Shown here: piece after piece, positions 17,342 to 25,271 of the stretch
Layout of the letters: every line of letters starts with the position of its first letter
Numbering within the stretch: position 1 is the stretch's first letter
Assembly (NCBI GenBank): GCA_002365025.1
Contig: DEYX01000260.1
Coordinates: 1 to 35,242 of the forward strand
DNA length: 35,242 nucleotides
Reading direction: 5' to 3'
Source of the DNA: Hungatella sp. UBA3147
GTDB taxonomy: Bacteria; Bacillota; Clostridia; Lachnospirales; Lachnospiraceae
Translations under genes and position numbers: made by a program
The notes under the pieces: model-generated
What the model was told of the DNA's origin: nothing
The model's database searches: none
The model's input: the letters and a program-made list of their open reading frames with translations, nothing else

Positions 17342-17830
17342 CTATTTCTTCTTATTAATATAGGGGAATAACCCTCCCGCTGAAATGATCTCCTGCATAA
17401 AGGGAGGAAACGCCTGCCCCTCAAAGGATTCACCGGTAGTTTTATTGGTAATAATGCCGCTGTCAAAATCAACCATAACCTCATCTCCTGCCTGAATGGC
17501 TCTGGCAGCTTCCGGACATTCTATAATAGGAAGGCCGATATTAATTGCATTCCGGTAGAAAATCCTGGCAAAAGTCTCGGCAATCACGCAGCTTATTCCG
17601 GCACACTTGATGACAAGGGGCGCATGCTCTCTGGAAGAACCGCATCCAAAGTTCTTATTTGCGACAATAATGTCTCCATTTTTTACATTGGTTACAAAAT
17701 CCTTGTCAATATCCTCCATACAGTGCTTAGCCAGCTCATTCCCATCTGTAATATTCAAATATCTTGCCGGAATGATAACATCCGTGTCCACATTATCTCC
17801 GTATTTAAAAACAGATCCACATGCCTTCAT
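17342..17830 (-). CDS. leuD: 3-isopropylmalate dehydratase small subunit
   Basis: A 162 aa small subunit (swivel domain) of isopropylmalate isomerase, the second committed step in leucine synthesis. GDNVDTDVIIPARYLN near the N-terminus and NFGCGSSREHAPLVIK are the substrate-binding motifs of LeuD. The length fits the short archaeal/clostridial type (about 160 aa) that pairs with a 420 aa LeuC. AGGAGG lies eight bases before the ATG, and leuC ends 12 bases upstream, so the two are cotranscribed. Confidence 0.96.
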   Translation of the reverse strand: MKACGSVFKYGDNVDTDVIIPARYLNITDGNELAKHCMEDIDKDFVTNVKNGDIIVANKNFGCGSSREHAPLVIKCAGISCVIAETFARIFYRNAINIGLPIIECPEAARAIQAGDEVMVDFDSGIITNKTTGESFEGQAFPPFMQEIISAGGLFPYINKKK

Positions 17831-17842
17831 ATATACAACCTC

Positions 17843-19108
17843 CTATAATCCCAGTTCATCCGGCGCACATATATGTCCGGTAATCGCACTTGCGGCAGCC
17901 ACTGCAGGGTTGGATAAATATACCTCTGATTCCACATGACCCATCCGCCCTACAAAATTACGGTTGGTGGTAGAGATACAGCGCTCTCCTGCCGCCAGAA
18001 TACCCATATAGCCGCCAAGGCACGGACCGCAGGTTGGTGTGCTGACTACAGCTCCGGCTTCAATAAAGATTTCTAAAAGTCCCTCTCTCATGGACTGCAA
18101 ATAGATTTCCTGGGTAGCTGGAATCACGATGCAGCGCACATTTTTTGCCACTTTATGTCCTTTCAAGACAGCGGCTGCTATGCGCATATCATCAAGCCGG
18201 CCGTTGGTACAGGAGCCGATAACCGACTGATCCACTTTAATCTCACCAAACGTGCCGATGGTCCTGGTATTTTCAGGAAGGTGAGGGAAAGAAACCGTTG
18301 GCTCTAATTTGGATAAGTCAATGGTATAAACCGCCTCATATTCTGCATCCTCATCCGCCTCATAGATTTTGTAATCACGCTTTGAATGATCCTTCATGTA
18401 CTGGATGGCAAGGTCATCCACCGGGAAAATACCGTTCTTTCCGCCGGCCTCTATGGCCATGTTGCAAATAGTAAAACGGTCATCCATGGATAAATTCCTG
18501 ATACCCTCTCCAGAAAATTCCATTGACTTATATAAAGCACCGTCTACACCAATCATGCCTATGATATGCAAAATAACATCCTTGCCGCTGACCCATTTGG
18601 AGGGTTTCCCCACCAGTTCAAACTTAATTGCGGTCGGTACCTTGAACCAGGCTTTTCCAGTTACCATGCCTGCAGCCATATCCGTACTGCCCACACCAGT
18701 GGAAAAAGCTCCCAATGCACCATAGGTACATGTATGGGAATCTGCTCCAATGACTGCATCTCCTGCAACCACCAGCCCCTTTTCCGGAAGAAGGGCATGT
18801 TCGATTCCCATCTGTCCTACATCGAAATAATTGGTAATTTCGTGTTTGCCGGCAAAATCACGGCAGCATTTACAGTTTTCCGCGGATTTAATATCCTTAT
18901 TTGGAATAAAGTGGTCCATGACCAGGGCAATCTTATCTTTATGAAAGATCGTATCTTTATCAAATTTCTCCATTTCCTTAATGGCAACCGGAGATGTGAT
19001 ATCATTCCCCAATACCAGATCCAGTTCCGCTTCAATCAGCTGGCCTGCCTTTACCTTGGAAAGCCCTGCATGGGCTGCCAATATTTTCTGGGTCATCGTC
19101 ATTCCCAT
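17843..19108 (-). CDS. leuC: 3-isopropylmalate dehydratase large subunit
   Basis: A 421 aa aconitase-family subunit that carries the [4Fe-4S] cluster. The three ligands are C300 (IGSCTNGR) and C360/C363 (PTCGPCLGG). GADSHTCTYGALGAFSTGVGSTDMA and GRMGHVESEVYLSNPAVAAASAITG are also typical. The 421 aa length marks the short LeuC type, matching its leuD partner. AGGAGG is nine bases before the ATG. It is transcribed away from the LysR gene, with which it shares a 176-base control region. leuA and leuB are not in the window. Confidence 0.96.
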   Translation of the reverse strand: MGMTMTQKILAAHAGLSKVKAGQLIEAELDLVLGNDITSPVAIKEMEKFDKDTIFHKDKIALVMDHFIPNKDIKSAENCKCCRDFAGKHEITNYFDVGQMGIEHALLPEKGLVVAGDAVIGADSHTCTYGALGAFSTGVGSTDMAAGMVTGKAWFKVPTAIKFELVGKPSKWVSGKDVILHIIGMIGVDGALYKSMEFSGEGIRNLSMDDRFTICNMAIEAGGKNGIFPVDDLAIQYMKDHSKRDYKIYEADEDAEYEAVYTIDLSKLEPTVSFPHLPENTRTIGTFGEIKVDQSVIGSCTNGRLDDMRIAAAVLKGHKVAKNVRCIVIPATQEIYLQSMREGLLEIFIEAGAVVSTPTCGPCLGGYMGILAAGERCISTTNRNFVGRMGHVESEVYLSNPAVAAASAITGHICAPDELGL

Positions 19109-19138
19109 TGTCTGCGTCCTCCTGTTAATTTATCACCA

Positions 19139-19156
19139 TTACAGTTTAAATTGTAA
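19139..19156. promoter_or_regulatory. 18-bp palindrome between leuC and lysR, candidate LysR operator
   Basis: TTACAGTTTAAATTGTAA is palindromic except for one position pair. Its TTACA-N8-TGTAA shape resembles a LysR-type site (a T-N11-A core in an inverted repeat). It is centred about 60 bases before the predicted lysR start and overlaps a minus-strand TACAAT (19155-19150) that could be the leuC -10. The role is inferred from place and symmetry. Confidence 0.55.
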
Positions 19157-19170
19157 CATCTTTTTCTCGC

Positions 19171-19200
19171 TTTACATTTTAACACACTTATTGGTATAAT
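19171..19200 (+). promoter_or_regulatory. promoter of the LysR-type regulator gene
   Basis: TTTACA (19171-19176) and a perfect TATAAT (19195-19200) are spaced by 18 bases. The start near 19207 gives a leader of roughly 78 bases to the ATG at 19285. Confidence 0.7.
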
Positions 19201-19284
19201 AGAAATACATAATACGAATATTTAATATAATAGTTAGTTATAAAATGGAACAAAAAGTATCGTTCAATGAGAGGAAGACTTAAT

Positions 19285-20187
19285 ATGGATCATAACCTTT
19301 CCCAATATAAGATATTTTATGAAGTTGCCAAGGCCGGAAATATATCAAAAGCGGCCAAAGAGCTTTATATCAGCCAGCCGGCCATCAGTAAATCCATAAG
19401 CAAGCTGGAAGACAGCCTGGAAGTAACCTTATTTACGAGAAATTCAAGAGGCGTCCAACTTACCGAAGAAGGAAAGCTTCTATATAATCATGCAAAAGCG
19501 GCCTTTGAAGAATTAAACCGCGGGGAACTGGAACTGAAGCGGGTGAAGGATTTTAATATCGGACACTTGAAACTAGGTGTCAGCAATACTCTTTGCAAGT
19601 ATATCCTTCTTCCTTATTTAAAGGGATTCATTGAGAAGTATCCTCATATTAAGATTTCCATTGAAAGCCAGTCCACTTCCCATACGATCACGATGTTGGA
19701 ACAACAGCGGATTGATCTGGGGCTGATTGCAGAGCCCAGCAACCGGCGCTCTCTTTTGTTTCAACCGGTTATGGACGTCCAGGATATTTTCGTGGCTACA
19801 AAATCTTACCTGGATAACCTTTATTTAAGAGAAGGGCCGGATACAGATTTCTTTCAGACAGGAAATATCCTTCTTTTGGATAAGAACAACATGACCAGAA
19901 AGTATATTGACGAATATATGAAAGAAAATCAGATTGTGCCAAATCAGCTTTTGGAGGTTACTACCATGGATCTGCTGATCGAATTTGCCAAAATCGGACT
20001 GGGGATCGGATGTGTGATCAAAGAATTTGTCCAGGAGGATCTGGAGCGTGGTGATTTGGTTGAGATTCCCATGGAATCAGCGATTAAGAAGAGAACCGTT
20101 GGATTCGCTTATAATTCAAATGGATTATCCACGGCTATGGAGAACTTTTTTGACGCCATGAGAGGGGCCGGTTCATTGCTCAGGTAA
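19285..20187 (+). CDS. LysR-family transcriptional regulator
   Basis: A 300 aa LysR-type regulator. Residues 1-60 are the winged helix-turn-helix (FYEVAKAGNISKAAKELYISQPAISKSISKLEDSL, then LFTRNSRGVQLTEEG). Residues 90-295 are the periplasmic-binding-like effector domain (HLKLGVSNTLCKYILLPYLKGF). The frame opens at 19267, but MDHNLSQYK at 19285 has GAGGAAG nine bases before it and fits the family's N-terminus. Divergent placement from leuCD, with a palindrome between, suggests it controls leuCD, perhaps also ilvNC; the coinducer is not known. Confidence 0.93.
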   Translation: MDHNLSQYKIFYEVAKAGNISKAAKELYISQPAISKSISKLEDSLEVTLFTRNSRGVQLTEEGKLLYNHAKAAFEELNRGELELKRVKDFNIGHLKLGVSNTLCKYILLPYLKGFIEKYPHIKISIESQSTSHTITMLEQQRIDLGLIAEPSNRRSLLFQPVMDVQDIFVATKSYLDNLYLREGPDTDFFQTGNILLLDKNNMTRKYIDEYMKENQIVPNQLLEVTTMDLLIEFAKIGLGIGCVIKEFVQEDLERGDLVEIPMESAIKKRTVGFAYNSNGLSTAMENFFDAMRGAGSLLR

Positions 20188-20190
20188 ATA

Positions 20191-20227
20191 AAAAGCCCGG
20201 AAAAAGATTTGCTTTTTCCGGGCTTTA
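20191..20227. terminator. bidirectional terminator between lysR and ilvC
   Basis: A 15-base perfect stem (AAAGCCCGGAAAAAG / CTTTTTCCGGGCTTT) with a five-base loop, lying just after the lysR stop and 35 bases after the convergent ilvC stop. Serves both genes. Confidence 0.88.
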
Positions 20228-20261
20228 TTATTTAACAGGCCGCTGCCTGCAGTTATAGAAC

Positions 20262-21272
20262 TTAGTTATCAATCAGCTTTCCGCCGTCGTTCCAGCTGTA
20301 AAGCTTGCGGAGCTCGCTGCCTACCTTTTCTAACTGGTGGGAAGCTTCTTTCTTTCTAACCGCATTAAAGTGAGCACATCCTACCTGGTTCTCAAGCAGC
20401 CAGTCCTTTGCAAAGTTTCCATTCTGAATATCAGTAAGAACCTGCTTCATCGCCTTCTTTGTCTCATCGGTAACGATCTTCGGTCCTGTGATGTAATCAC
20501 CGTATTCCGCAGTATTGGAAACAGAATATCTCATGCCTGCAAAGCCGCTTTCAAAAATCAGGTCTACGATCAGTTTCATCTCGTGAATACATTCAAAGTA
20601 AGCATTCTCAGGAGCATATCCTGCTTCTACCAAAGTTTCAAAGCCTGCCTTCATCAGGGCGCATACGCCTCCGCATAATACAGCCTGCTCGCCAAAAAGG
20701 TCTGTTTCTGTCTCATCCTTAAAGGTTGTCTCCAGTACGCCGGCTCTTGCTCCGCCCAGGGCTAATGCATAAGCTAACGCCTTGTCCTTTGCCTTGCCTG
20801 TATAATCCTGATGAACAGCAACCAGACATGGGGTTCCTCTGCCTACAAGATATTCATTTCTTACGGTATGGCCGGGAGCCTTTGGTGCGATCATGGTAAC
20901 ATCAACATTCTTAGGAGGAACGATCTGTCCAAAATGAACGGCAAAACCATGGGCAAACATCAGCATGTCCCCATCCTTTAAATTAGGCTCTACAAACTCC
21001 TTGTACATAGCAGCCTGCTTCTCATCATTGATTAAGATCATAATGATGTCAGCCTTCTTTGCAGCTTCCGCTGCTGTATAAACGGTTAACCCCTGTGCCT
21101 CTGCCTTAGCCCAGGAACTGCTTCCCTCATAAAGTCCTACAATGACATCGCATCCAGACTCCTTTAAATTAAGTGCATGGGCATGGCCCTGGCTGCCGTA
21201 TCCAATAACTGCAATAGTCTTACCCTCCAATAAGGATAAGTTGCAATCTTCCTGATAGTAAATCTTTGCCAT
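20262..21272 (-). CDS. ilvC: ketol-acid reductoisomerase
   Basis: A 336 aa class I (short) acetohydroxyacid isomeroreductase, third gene product in valine/isoleucine synthesis. The Rossmann motif is VIGYGSQGHAHALNLKESG. The cofactor loop reads VGLYEGSSSWAKA; the arginine often found before the glycine-serine pair in NADPH-dependent enzymes is a tyrosine (Y48), so coenzyme preference is uncertain. Mg-binding acids are in the EDETETDLFGEQAVLCGG and FECIHEMKLIVDLIFESG regions. GAGGAGG lies nine bases before the ATG. It follows ilvN by about 110 bases without a terminator, so both are read from the ilvN promoter. Confidence 0.96.
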   Translation of the reverse strand: MAKIYYQEDCNLSLLEGKTIAVIGYGSQGHAHALNLKESGCDVIVGLYEGSSSWAKAEAQGLTVYTAAEAAKKADIIMILINDEKQAAMYKEFVEPNLKDGDMLMFAHGFAVHFGQIVPPKNVDVTMIAPKAPGHTVRNEYLVGRGTPCLVAVHQDYTGKAKDKALAYALALGGARAGVLETTFKDETETDLFGEQAVLCGGVCALMKAGFETLVEAGYAPENAYFECIHEMKLIVDLIFESGFAGMRYSVSNTAEYGDYITGPKIVTDETKKAMKQVLTDIQNGNFAKDWLLENQVGCAHFNAVRKKEASHQLEKVGSELRKLYSWNDGGKLIDN

Positions 21273-21383
21273 CTTTTATTTCCTCCTCATATACTGACTC
21301 TTGATATATTTTGTTAAAGGAACCATGCCGACGGCTCACTGTCCGCCTTTGGCAATAACCTCTAGCTTACAAATCCTGACTGC

Positions 21384-21884
21384 CTAAGGCAGATACCGAA
21401 TATCGTCAGAGCCTCTGGAAAGTCCTGTGAGACCAGTTCTGGCAAGCTCTAAAATTTCGTAATCTTCAAGCAGGTTAAGAACTGCATCAAGCTTGGACTG
21501 ATCTCCTGTAAGCATGACGGTTACGGAATCTTTGCCAACATCAACAATGGTGGCTCTGAAAATATCAGCTATGGCACAAATCGCCTGACGCTGGCTGGCA
21601 TTCGCATGTACCTTGACCAGAATAAGCTCCCTGTAAACAGAATAACCTGGCTTTAATTCTTTGATATCCCTGACATCTTCCAGCTTTCTCAGCTGTTTTT
21701 CAATTTGGTCTAAAATCTCCTGATCGCCTGTGGACACTACCGTCATTCTGGAATATCTCTCATCCGCAGTCACACCCACCGTAAGGCTTTCAATATTATA
21801 GCCACGGCGGCTGAACAGTCCGGCTACACGGCTCAAAACGCCGGAGGTGTTATCAACCAACAATGATAATACGATTCTCTCCAT
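21384..21884 (-). CDS. ilvN: acetolactate synthase small (regulatory) subunit
   Basis: A 166 aa regulatory subunit of acetohydroxyacid synthase, giving feedback inhibition by valine. The N-terminal ACT domain is obvious (IVLSLLVDNTSGVLSRVAGLFSRRGYNIESLTVG), followed by the ALS small-subunit C-terminal domain (RELILVKVHANASQRQAICAIADIFRATIVDVG). The frame is open to 21926, but that part overlaps the promoter -10; the ATG at 21884 with GGGG six bases before it gives the family's normal length. The catalytic partner ilvB is not in the window, which is unusual since ilvB and ilvN are normally adjacent. Confidence 0.95.
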   Translation of the reverse strand: MERIVLSLLVDNTSGVLSRVAGLFSRRGYNIESLTVGVTADERYSRMTVVSTGDQEILDQIEKQLRKLEDVRDIKELKPGYSVYRELILVKVHANASQRQAICAIADIFRATIVDVGKDSVTVMLTGDQSKLDAVLNLLEDYEILELARTGLTGLSRGSDDIRYLP

Positions 21885-21916
21885 CCATATCCCCGCCTTT
21901 TTGTATAGTAACTTAA

Positions 21917-21945
21917 ATGATAACAATCCAGCATCTATTTGTCAA
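21917..21945 (-). promoter_or_regulatory. promoter of ilvN-ilvC
   Basis: A consensus TTGACA (21945-21940), 17-base spacer and TATCAT (21922-21917). The predicted start near 21910 leaves only about 26 bases before the ATG, too short for a T-box or peptide attenuator. Confidence 0.85.
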
Positions 21946-21997
21946 CTAATTAATAGGAATGTGTATTATAATTTGAGGTTATACCTGAAAATAAAGC

Positions 21998-22033
21998 AAA
22001 GAGGGCCGCGTTTTATTAAACGCAGTCCTCTTT
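21998..22033. terminator. terminator downstream of the phosphoesterase gene
   Basis: AAAGAGG ... CCTCTTT with an inner GCGTTT/AAACGC stem. T-rich on both sides (minus: GCTTTATTTT). It lies about 105 bases after the phosphoesterase stop and upstream of the ilvN promoter, closing the secG-to-phosphoesterase stretch. Confidence 0.75.
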
Positions 22034-22137
22034 ATTTCTGTTTCTTCTATATCTATATATATAATTGCATGTTCTTTTCTTGGCTTGGCCATACATCTTC
22101 TTATATTATCACAGACTGGAAAAGAGCGTTTCGGGTG

Positions 22138-22743
22138 TTACGGATTCCCCGGATACTCTATTATATAATACTCATAGGCATTTACAACCTTTGTGCAGCC
22201 ATACTTATCTTCCCTCTTAAAGCTCTTTCCATAGTTGGCATGGACATGTCCATGAAGAAAATATTTAGGAGAATACTTGTCCATCAGTGCTTTAAAACAG
22301 GTAAATCCCTGATGAGGCAGGTCCGGTAAGTCGTTGAGTTCAAATGCCGGAGCATGGGTGACAAGAATATCAAAACCTTTGTTCTTCTTAAGCTTCCACC
22401 ACATCTTTTTGATTCTCCGCTCCATTCCCCGTTCCGTGTACTGGTTCGGCGAGCCTGGAATGTACTGCATGGAACCGCCCAGCCCCATAATCCGGATTCC
22501 CTTATAGGTTATGATATCATCTTCAATGCAGGTACAGCCTTCAGGTGGACAGTCCTCATACCTGCAATCGTGGTTACCCCGGACATAATAGACCGGGGCA
22601 TGGGAAAAAGTTGCAAAAAACGTAAGATAATTCGCTCGTAAATCTCCGCAGGAAATAATTAAATCAATGTCCTGCAATTTTTCCGGTGAATAGTATTCAT
22701 AAAGTGATTTTGACTCATGGTCAGACAGTACCAGGATCTTCAC
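22138..22743 (-). CDS. calcineurin-like metallophosphoesterase with altered motif I
   Basis: A 201 aa protein starting at GTG 22743 (VKILVLSDHES), six bases after GGAGG; the start lies inside the end of the upstream gene, overlapping it by 23 bases, so translation is coupled. The phosphoesterase motifs are D8 (LSDHES), GD (33-34), GNHD (56-59), H130 (VTHAP) and GHVH (165-168). Motif I is D-H-E where family members normally have D-x-H, so a glutamate (E10) replaces a metal-binding histidine. Six cysteines, four of them in 60-72 (CRYEDCPPEGCTC), are notable. The substrate is unknown; relatives include YfcE-type phosphodiesterases. The frame extends upstream but without a start signal. Confidence 0.88.
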   Translation of the reverse strand: MKILVLSDHESKSLYEYYSPEKLQDIDLIISCGDLRANYLTFFATFSHAPVYYVRGNHDCRYEDCPPEGCTCIEDDIITYKGIRIMGLGGSMQYIPGSPNQYTERGMERRIKKMWWKLKKNKGFDILVTHAPAFELNDLPDLPHQGFTCFKALMDKYSPKYFLHGHVHANYGKSFKREDKYGCTKVVNAYEYYIIEYPGNP

Positions 22744-24703
22744 GCTGTTCCTCCATATCCATGTTCTCGTATATTGTCTGTCCCTGGAGACGTACCAGAG
22801 ACCGAGCCTCTTCCGTAAGCTCATCAAATTCCGGAATCTGTCCCACCACATTTTCTGTCAGCCAGTTCATGGTGGTTATTTCTTCCGGAGTAAGATTTTC
22901 GTTTTCCCCGCACTGGATTTGTCCGTCCTGAGAATAAATAATTCCTTCAAAGGGCTGAAATCTTCCGGCCCGTATGGAATTCCTCAAAAATGTAATCAGC
23001 CGGCTGGTTCCGTGTGGCAGATTATGAGAGCAAATGACATCGATCACATCTGCCGACATCCCCCACCAGTAATTGATGGCCTGTTTCCCCTTCATTTCCT
23101 TCCTGCCAAAATCCCCATGGCATATGATATTAACAATTCTTTCGTAAAACTTTCCCCAATGCCAGATGGGAGTTGCCAGATTTTTCAGGCTTCCATCCAA
23201 ATGCTTCTGGTAAAGTCCGTATTCTCTGGTGGGCGCCTGAGGAGTTATCATGTCATCACCTGAAATAAAGGTAACTTTCTCTTTTTCCAACTCTGCGTGA
23301 GCATCCCGGTCCTTTACCCTTGACCACTCTAAGTACACCTTGGCATAAGGATTGATCATCCTGGCTCCCAGGGCAAAGGCATTGATATTGGCAATGGTGC
23401 CGTAGATCGGATAATCAGCAATATATCCGATCTTCTCAGCCTGGGACATGGAAGCTGCCAAGGCACCCATTAGGAATTTTGATTCATACATTCTTCCATA
23501 ATAGGTGCAGATGGATGAATAAGACATATTAACGGAACAGTTGAACACCTTTACTTCCGGATGATCGATTGCAGCTTTTACACTTAAATTGATCATCTGG
23601 GAGGCCGTAGTAAATATTACATTGCACCTGGCCCCAATGGCCAGTTCAATGGCATTAGCGATCTCCGGCTCAGAATCTGCGTTAAAAAATGCAATCGTTT
23701 GTATAGCTCCGTTAAAAGCCTGCTCTAAGTACATTCTGCCCAGCTCATGTCCATAAGTCCAGCTGGAAGTTTCTGCTGTTTTCGCATGAATAAATGCAAT
23801 TTTTAACATCTCCGGTTCAATGGACTGGAACGGGCGCAGCCAATTAATGAGCTTAAGAGGACTATTGTCCGATGATTCCTCTATTTCTTCCGGCTGTTCA
23901 ACCAAAGTGATCTTATTGCCTCTGGAGGCCAGGAGTAGTTCATCCTTTATTCTGACCAGGTCCTTTTTTATCTGTCCTTCAATCCGGTCTTTCACGATTC
24001 GGTATCCGAACAGTTCGACGTAAACAAGAAACGCATCCGAACATGTCATATCGTAATCGTCGCCGCCAAAGGCATGGAATGCTTTGGAAAAACGGTCATA
24101 AGCGGATTTGAAGATGATCCTGTCATCCTCGCTCCAAGGCTCTCCCGGATTCTTATTCATGGCCTTTATCAGCTTGTCGTAGCTTCCTTCCTTGCTGAAC
24201 CAGACATCGCAGTTAAAGGAAACCTGGTAAAAATCCAGGAATTCATAATAAAGCCTGTTATCTAAATCATCAGTCCTCTTTGGAATCAGACGGGTGACAG
24301 AGGCAGAGATGCTGAAAGCACCTACATATTTTAAGACACTGACCCTTTTATTGCCTTCCTGAACGTAATACTGGTTCATAAATTCAAAGACTTCGATGGG
24401 ATCATGGATCCCCTCTTCGATCTGATGGTCATATAAATATGCCCATTTCGCCCCAAATTCCGATTTCTCCGACAATAGAGGCATGAAATTACTGGCAAAG
24501 GCGCTGGTGCGTCCCTCCGTTTTCGTGCCTACCACCTTTTCAAGAGGAATATCCATGATTCCCAAGTTCACTTCTGAAACAATATCCGTATAGGACAGAA
24601 TCTGATCCAAGACTGGCAGATACGGATATTCTCCCTTTGAGACGGAAGCCTGATATTGCCTGCGGCCCCGCTTTAACGCCCCTACGTAATCATATAATGC
24701 CAT
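22721..24703 (-). CDS. BMP-domain protein with ParB-like N-terminal domain, no signal peptide
   Basis: A 660 aa protein starting MALYDYVGALKRGRRQYQ, seven bases after GGAGGG. Residues 40-135 resemble a ParB/sulfiredoxin-like domain (LEKVVGTKTEGR, then DPIEVFEFMNQYYVQEGNKRVSVLKYVG). Residues 140-295 are a helical linker of no known type. Residues 299-600 match the basic membrane protein family PF02608 (IAFIHAKTAETSSWTYGHELGRMYLEQ, VIFTTASQMINLSVKAAIDHP, YYGRMYESKFLMGALAASM, KIGYIADYPIYGTIANINAFALGARMINP). BMP proteins are normally exported lipoproteins that bind nucleosides; this one has no lipobox or signal peptide, so it is probably a cytoplasmic sensor. It lies after smpB and overlaps the phosphoesterase gene. 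Database names may read BMP family ABC transporter substrate-binding protein. Confidence 0.82.
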   Translation of the reverse strand: MALYDYVGALKRGRRQYQASVSKGEYPYLPVLDQILSYTDIVSEVNLGIMDIPLEKVVGTKTEGRTSAFASNFMPLLSEKSEFGAKWAYLYDHQIEEGIHDPIEVFEFMNQYYVQEGNKRVSVLKYVGAFSISASVTRLIPKRTDDLDNRLYYEFLDFYQVSFNCDVWFSKEGSYDKLIKAMNKNPGEPWSEDDRIIFKSAYDRFSKAFHAFGGDDYDMTCSDAFLVYVELFGYRIVKDRIEGQIKKDLVRIKDELLLASRGNKITLVEQPEEIEESSDNSPLKLINWLRPFQSIEPEMLKIAFIHAKTAETSSWTYGHELGRMYLEQAFNGAIQTIAFFNADSEPEIANAIELAIGARCNVIFTTASQMINLSVKAAIDHPEVKVFNCSVNMSYSSICTYYGRMYESKFLMGALAASMSQAEKIGYIADYPIYGTIANINAFALGARMINPYAKVYLEWSRVKDRDAHAELEKEKVTFISGDDMITPQAPTREYGLYQKHLDGSLKNLATPIWHWGKFYERIVNIICHGDFGRKEMKGKQAINYWWGMSADVIDVICSHNLPHGTSRLITFLRNSIRAGRFQPFEGIIYSQDGQIQCGENENLTPEEITTMNWLTENVVGQIPEFDELTEEARSLVRLQGQTIYENMDMEEQREDPGTV

Positions 24704-24789
24704 CCGTTTTCCCTCCAACATTTTCTAAGGTTATTTTAGCATTAAAACAGCTTTCTGTACAGATTATTCAGGAGGCTTAAAGCGGCACT

Positions 24790-25257
24790 CTATGAAAGAT
24801 TTCTCACCTTAAAGTCTCTTTCCAGTTCTCTCTTCTGATCCTTTTTCGCAATGTCATCTCTCTTATCGTATAGCTTTTTACCTCTGGCAAGGCCGATTTC
24901 CACCTTTACCAGGCTTCCTTTAAAATATACCTGCAGAGGGACCAGAGTATAGCCTTTCTGAGCAATCTTTGCATCCAGCTTTCCGATCTCAGTCCTGTGT
25001 AGCAGCAGCTTTCTGACCCTCAGCGGATCCTTGTTAAAGATATTCCCTTTTTCATACGGGCTGATGTTCATGCCGCAGACATAAACCTCTCCTTTATCAA
25101 CTCTCACAAAAGATTCCTTGATGCTGCATTTGCCCATGCGTATGGATTTGACTTCTGTTCCGGCAAGTTCAATGCCTGCCTCGTATTTTTCATCAATAAA
25201 ATAATCGTGATATGCCTTTTTGTTATTGGCAATTAATTTGAAACTCTCTTTCCCCAT
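24790..25257 (-). CDS. smpB: SsrA-binding protein SmpB
   Basis: A 155 aa tmRNA partner in trans-translation of stalled ribosomes. The family segments are present: NKKAYHDYFIDEKYEAGIELAGTEVKSIR, NISPYEKGNIFNKDPLRVRKLLLH, and a basic C-terminal tail KLYDKRDDIAKKDQKRELERDFK. Of two in-frame ATGs, the second (25257) sits seven bases from AGGAGG and is preferred. It follows rnr by 14 bases. The tmRNA gene itself is not adjacent; the 86-base gap after smpB is too small for it. Confidence 0.97.
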   Translation of the reverse strand: MGKESFKLIANNKKAYHDYFIDEKYEAGIELAGTEVKSIRMGKCSIKESFVRVDKGEVYVCGMNISPYEKGNIFNKDPLRVRKLLLHRTEIGKLDAKIAQKGYTLVPLQVYFKGSLVKVEIGLARGKKLYDKRDDIAKKDQKRELERDFKVRNLS

Positions 25258-25271
25258 TTTCATTCCTCCTG

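Noticed and set aside
21885..22137. T-box or leader-peptide attenuator before ilvN
   Set aside because: No GGTGGTACCGCG-like motif, and the consensus promoter leaves only a 26-base leader; the hairpin at 21998-22033 is upstream of that promoter.
24704..24789. Possible tmRNA (ssrA) after smpB
   Set aside because: The gap is only 86 bases and the next gene starts directly after; tmRNA needs about 350 bases.
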